DNA of 15,146 nucleotides from contig DASRHK010000048.1 in NCBI GenBank assembly GCA_035650495.1, positions 1 through 15,146 of the forward strand, in the 5' to 3' direction. This document shows positions 13,549-15,146 of this stretch, in pieces (positions within the stretch are counted from its first letter, which is position 1; every line of letters begins with the position of its first letter). Origin of the DNA: DASRHK01 sp035650495. Its GTDB lineage: Bacteria > Pseudomonadota > Gammaproteobacteria > Nevskiales > Nevskiaceae. Made by a program: the position numbers and the translations under genes. The notes below the pieces were generated by a model. That model ran no database searches. It saw only the letters and a program-made list of their open reading frames with translations, and had not been told where the DNA came from.

Positions 13549-14727
13549 TCAATCCCTCGCCGCGATCACGCGCACCTGCAGCACGCCCTGGATGGCGCAG
13601 ATCTCCTGGATGACCTCCGCCGGCGCAGCCTGATCGATGTCGACGAGCGTGTACGCCAGATCGCCGCGTGACTTGTTGAGCAGATCGGCGATGTTGAGCT
13701 GGCGCTTGGCGAGCGCGGTGGAGATCTGGCCGACCATGTTCGGCACGTTCTCGTTGACGATGCACAGGCGCGTCTTGCCGGGCAAGAGCGGCAGCTGCGC
13801 CTCGGGGAAATTCACCGAGTTGCGGATCGTGCCGGTCTCGAGGAATTCGCGAAGCTGATCGGCAACCATCACCGCGCAGTTGTCCTCGGCCTCGCCGGTC
13901 GACGCGCCGAGATGCGGGGTCGCGATCACTTTCGGGTTGCCCTTGAGCTTCGGGCTCGGGAAGTCGCAGACGTACTGCTGAAGATGTCCGCTCGCCAGCG
14001 CTTCGATCACGGCGTCTTCGTCGACGATCGCGTCGCGCGAGAAATTCAGCACGACGCCGCCCTTCTTCATCAGCTTGATGCGATCCGCGTTGATCAGCCC
14101 GCGCGTCGCATCGAGCAGCGGCACGTGCACGGAGATCAGCTGCGACTTCGAGACGAGATCGTCGACCGACAGCGCCTGCTTCACGCCGGAGTTGAGCTGC
14201 CAGGCGTTCTGCACCGTCATCGCGGGATCGAAGCCGTAGACGTTCATGCCTAGCTCGAGCGCGGCATTGGCGACCTTCACGCCGATCGCGCCGAGACCGA
14301 TCACGCCGAGCGTGCGGCCAGGCAATTCGAAGCCGACGAATTTCTTCTTGCCGTTCTCGACAGCCTCGTGCATCGCCTTGTCGTCGCCATCGAGCTTCTT
14401 CACGAAGTCGAGCGCCGGCGCGAGATTGCGCGCCGCGAGCAGCATGCCGGCGATGACGAGCTCCTTCACCGCGTTCGCGTTCGCACCCGGCGCGTTGAAC
14501 ACCGGCACGCCGCGCTTGCTCATCGCCGCGACGGGAATGTTGTTGGTGCCGGCGCCGGCGCGGCCGATCGCCTTGATCGACGGCGCGATCGTCATCTTGT
14601 GCATGTCGGCCGAGCGGACGAGCACGGCATCCGGATTGGAGATTTCGGAGGCGACTTCGTAGCGATCGCGCGGCAGGCGCTCGAGGCCGTGGACGGAAAT
14701 GTTGTTCAGCGTTTGGATCTTGAACAT
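13549..14727 (-). CDS. serA: D-3-phosphoglycerate dehydrogenase, short form with C-terminal ACT domain
   Basis: A 392-residue NAD-dependent enzyme that starts serine synthesis by oxidising 3-phosphoglycerate. It has R-A-G-A-G-T-N-N-I (56-64), the nucleotide loop G-L-G-A-I-G (144-149), catalytic Arg231 in N-F-S-R-D, His272 in P-H-L-G-A-S-T, and an ACT domain (about 320-392) that may bind serine. Compared with E. coli SerA (410 residues), the stretch between Arg231 and His272 is about 11 residues shorter, and the usual catalytic Glu is not evident there. A good ribosome site, AAGGA at 14738-14734, lies six bases before the ATG and overlaps the serC stop, so the two are coupled. Family is sure; another 2-hydroxyacid substrate is unlikely given serC next door. 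Confidence 0.94.
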   Translation of the reverse strand: MFKIQTLNNISVHGLERLPRDRYEVASEISNPDAVLVRSADMHKMTIAPSIKAIGRAGAGTNNIPVAAMSKRGVPVFNAPGANANAVKELVIAGMLLAARNLAPALDFVKKLDGDDKAMHEAVENGKKKFVGFELPGRTLGVIGLGAIGVKVANAALELGMNVYGFDPAMTVQNAWQLNSGVKQALSVDDLVSKSQLISVHVPLLDATRGLINADRIKLMKKGGVVLNFSRDAIVDEDAVIEALASGHLQQYVCDFPSPKLKGNPKVIATPHLGASTGEAEDNCAVMVADQLREFLETGTIRNSVNFPEAQLPLLPGKTRLCIVNENVPNMVGQISTALAKRQLNIADLLNKSRGDLAYTLVDIDQAAPAEVIQEICAIQGVLQVRVIAARD

Positions 14728-14733
14728 GAGTTT

Positions 14734-14738
14734 TCCTT
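14734..14738 (-). promoter_or_regulatory. Shine-Dalgarno of serA overlapping the serC stop
   Basis: AAGGA on the minus strand, six bases before the serA ATG, shares its first base with the TAA stop of serC. It is the clearest ribosome binding site in the right arm and confirms the ATG at 14727. Confidence 0.8.
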
Positions 14739-15146
14739 TAGCCCTTGGTCCGGGCGAATTCCTTCATGTAATCGACGAGCGCTGTCACGCCTTCCTCGCT
14801 CATCGCGTTGTAGATGCTTGCCCGCATGCCGCCCACGGAGCGATGTCCTTTCAAGCCGAGCAGGCTCGCGGCCTTCGCGCCCTTCAGGAAATCGGCATCG
14901 AGCTCGGCGTTCGGCAGCGTGAACGGCACGTTCATGATCGAGCGGCTCTCCGGCTTCACCGGATTTTTGTAGAACGACTGGCCGTCGATGTAGTCGTAGA
15001 GCAATCCAGCCTTGCGCTCGTTGCGCTCGCCGATCTTCGCGAGCCCGCCATTGGCCTTGATCCACTTGAACACCAGCCCGCAGACGTACCAGGCGAAGCA
15101 GGGCGGCGTGTTGAGCATCGACTCGTTTTCCGCCACGGTCTTGTAG
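14738..15146 (-). CDS. serC: Phosphoserine aminotransferase (C-terminal part)
   Basis: The gene runs off the right edge; about 135 C-terminal residues are visible. They begin Y-K-T-V-A-E-N-E-S-M-L-N-T-P-P, followed by a C-F-A-W-Y-V-C-G-L-V-F-K-W stretch and G-H-R-S-V-G-G-M-R-A-S-I-Y-N-A, all strongly conserved in SerC. The PLP lysine lies upstream, outside the window. SerC converts 3-phosphohydroxypyruvate to phosphoserine and also serves pyridoxal phosphate synthesis. The GTG near 15136 is internal, not a start. serA follows after 10 bases, giving two consecutive steps of serine synthesis in one transcript. Confidence 0.96.
   Translation of the reverse strand, partial: YKTVAENESMLNTPPCFAWYVCGLVFKWIKANGGLAKIGERNERKAGLLYDYIDGQSFYKNPVKPESRSIMNVPFTLPNAELDADFLKGAKAASLLGLKGHRSVGGMRASIYNAMSEEGVTALVDYMKEFARTKG

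Overview
The window is high-GC DNA, about two thirds G+C by eye, from a Gram-negative proteobacterium. The gene order serC-serA-pheA-hisC-tyrA-aroA-cmk-rpsA, then ihfB-lapA-lapB, together with a BepA-type periplasmic protease and Psd, points to Gammaproteobacteria, possibly near the Xanthomonadales, Nevskiales or Steroidobacter lineages. The family is an inference. No rRNA, tRNA, CRISPR array, insertion sequence or phage gene is visible. Gene density is very high, and no gap between genes exceeds about 150 bases.

Left arm (1-4650, plus strand). A partial PCuAC copper-chaperone gene is followed by psd (phosphatidylserine decarboxylase), an endoglycoceramidase-like GH5 lipoprotein, and a spermidine/diamine-type GNAT acetyltransferase. 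Successive genes abut or share a 4-base ATGA, so this looks like one translationally coupled operon. A bepA-like M48 metalloprotease/TPR gene follows after 25 bases. This arm is the least routine part of the window: an enzyme family known for cleaving glycosphingolipids sits beside a phospholipid-synthesis gene.

The two arms converge at 4650/4681, where a perfect palindrome, probably a terminator and possibly REP-like, lies between the stop codons.

Right arm (4681-15146, minus strand; transcription runs from high to low coordinates). serC (partial), serA, pheA, hisC, tyrA, aroA, cmk and rpsA form the 'mixed-function supraoperon' known from pseudomonads and relatives. It joins serine synthesis to phenylalanine/tyrosine synthesis, the shikimate pathway, CMP kinase and ribosomal protein S1. 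Here serA is inserted between serC and pheA, and tyrA and aroA are separate overlapping genes. hisC, tyrA, aroA and cmk all start on or inside the preceding stop codon, three of them with GTG. The leader of rpsA (8320-8433) can fold into hairpins that display GGA in their loops and has no clear Shine-Dalgarno sequence, resembling the S1 autoregulatory leader of E. coli. A strong terminator ends the supraoperon. A candidate promoter then starts ihfB-lapA-lapB, which encode a nucleoid protein and the LapA/LapB pair that controls LpxC and hence LPS synthesis.

Most of the window is core metabolism and envelope maintenance. I found no convincing new defence or mobile system. The best leads are the endoglycoceramidase-like operon and the rpsA leader.
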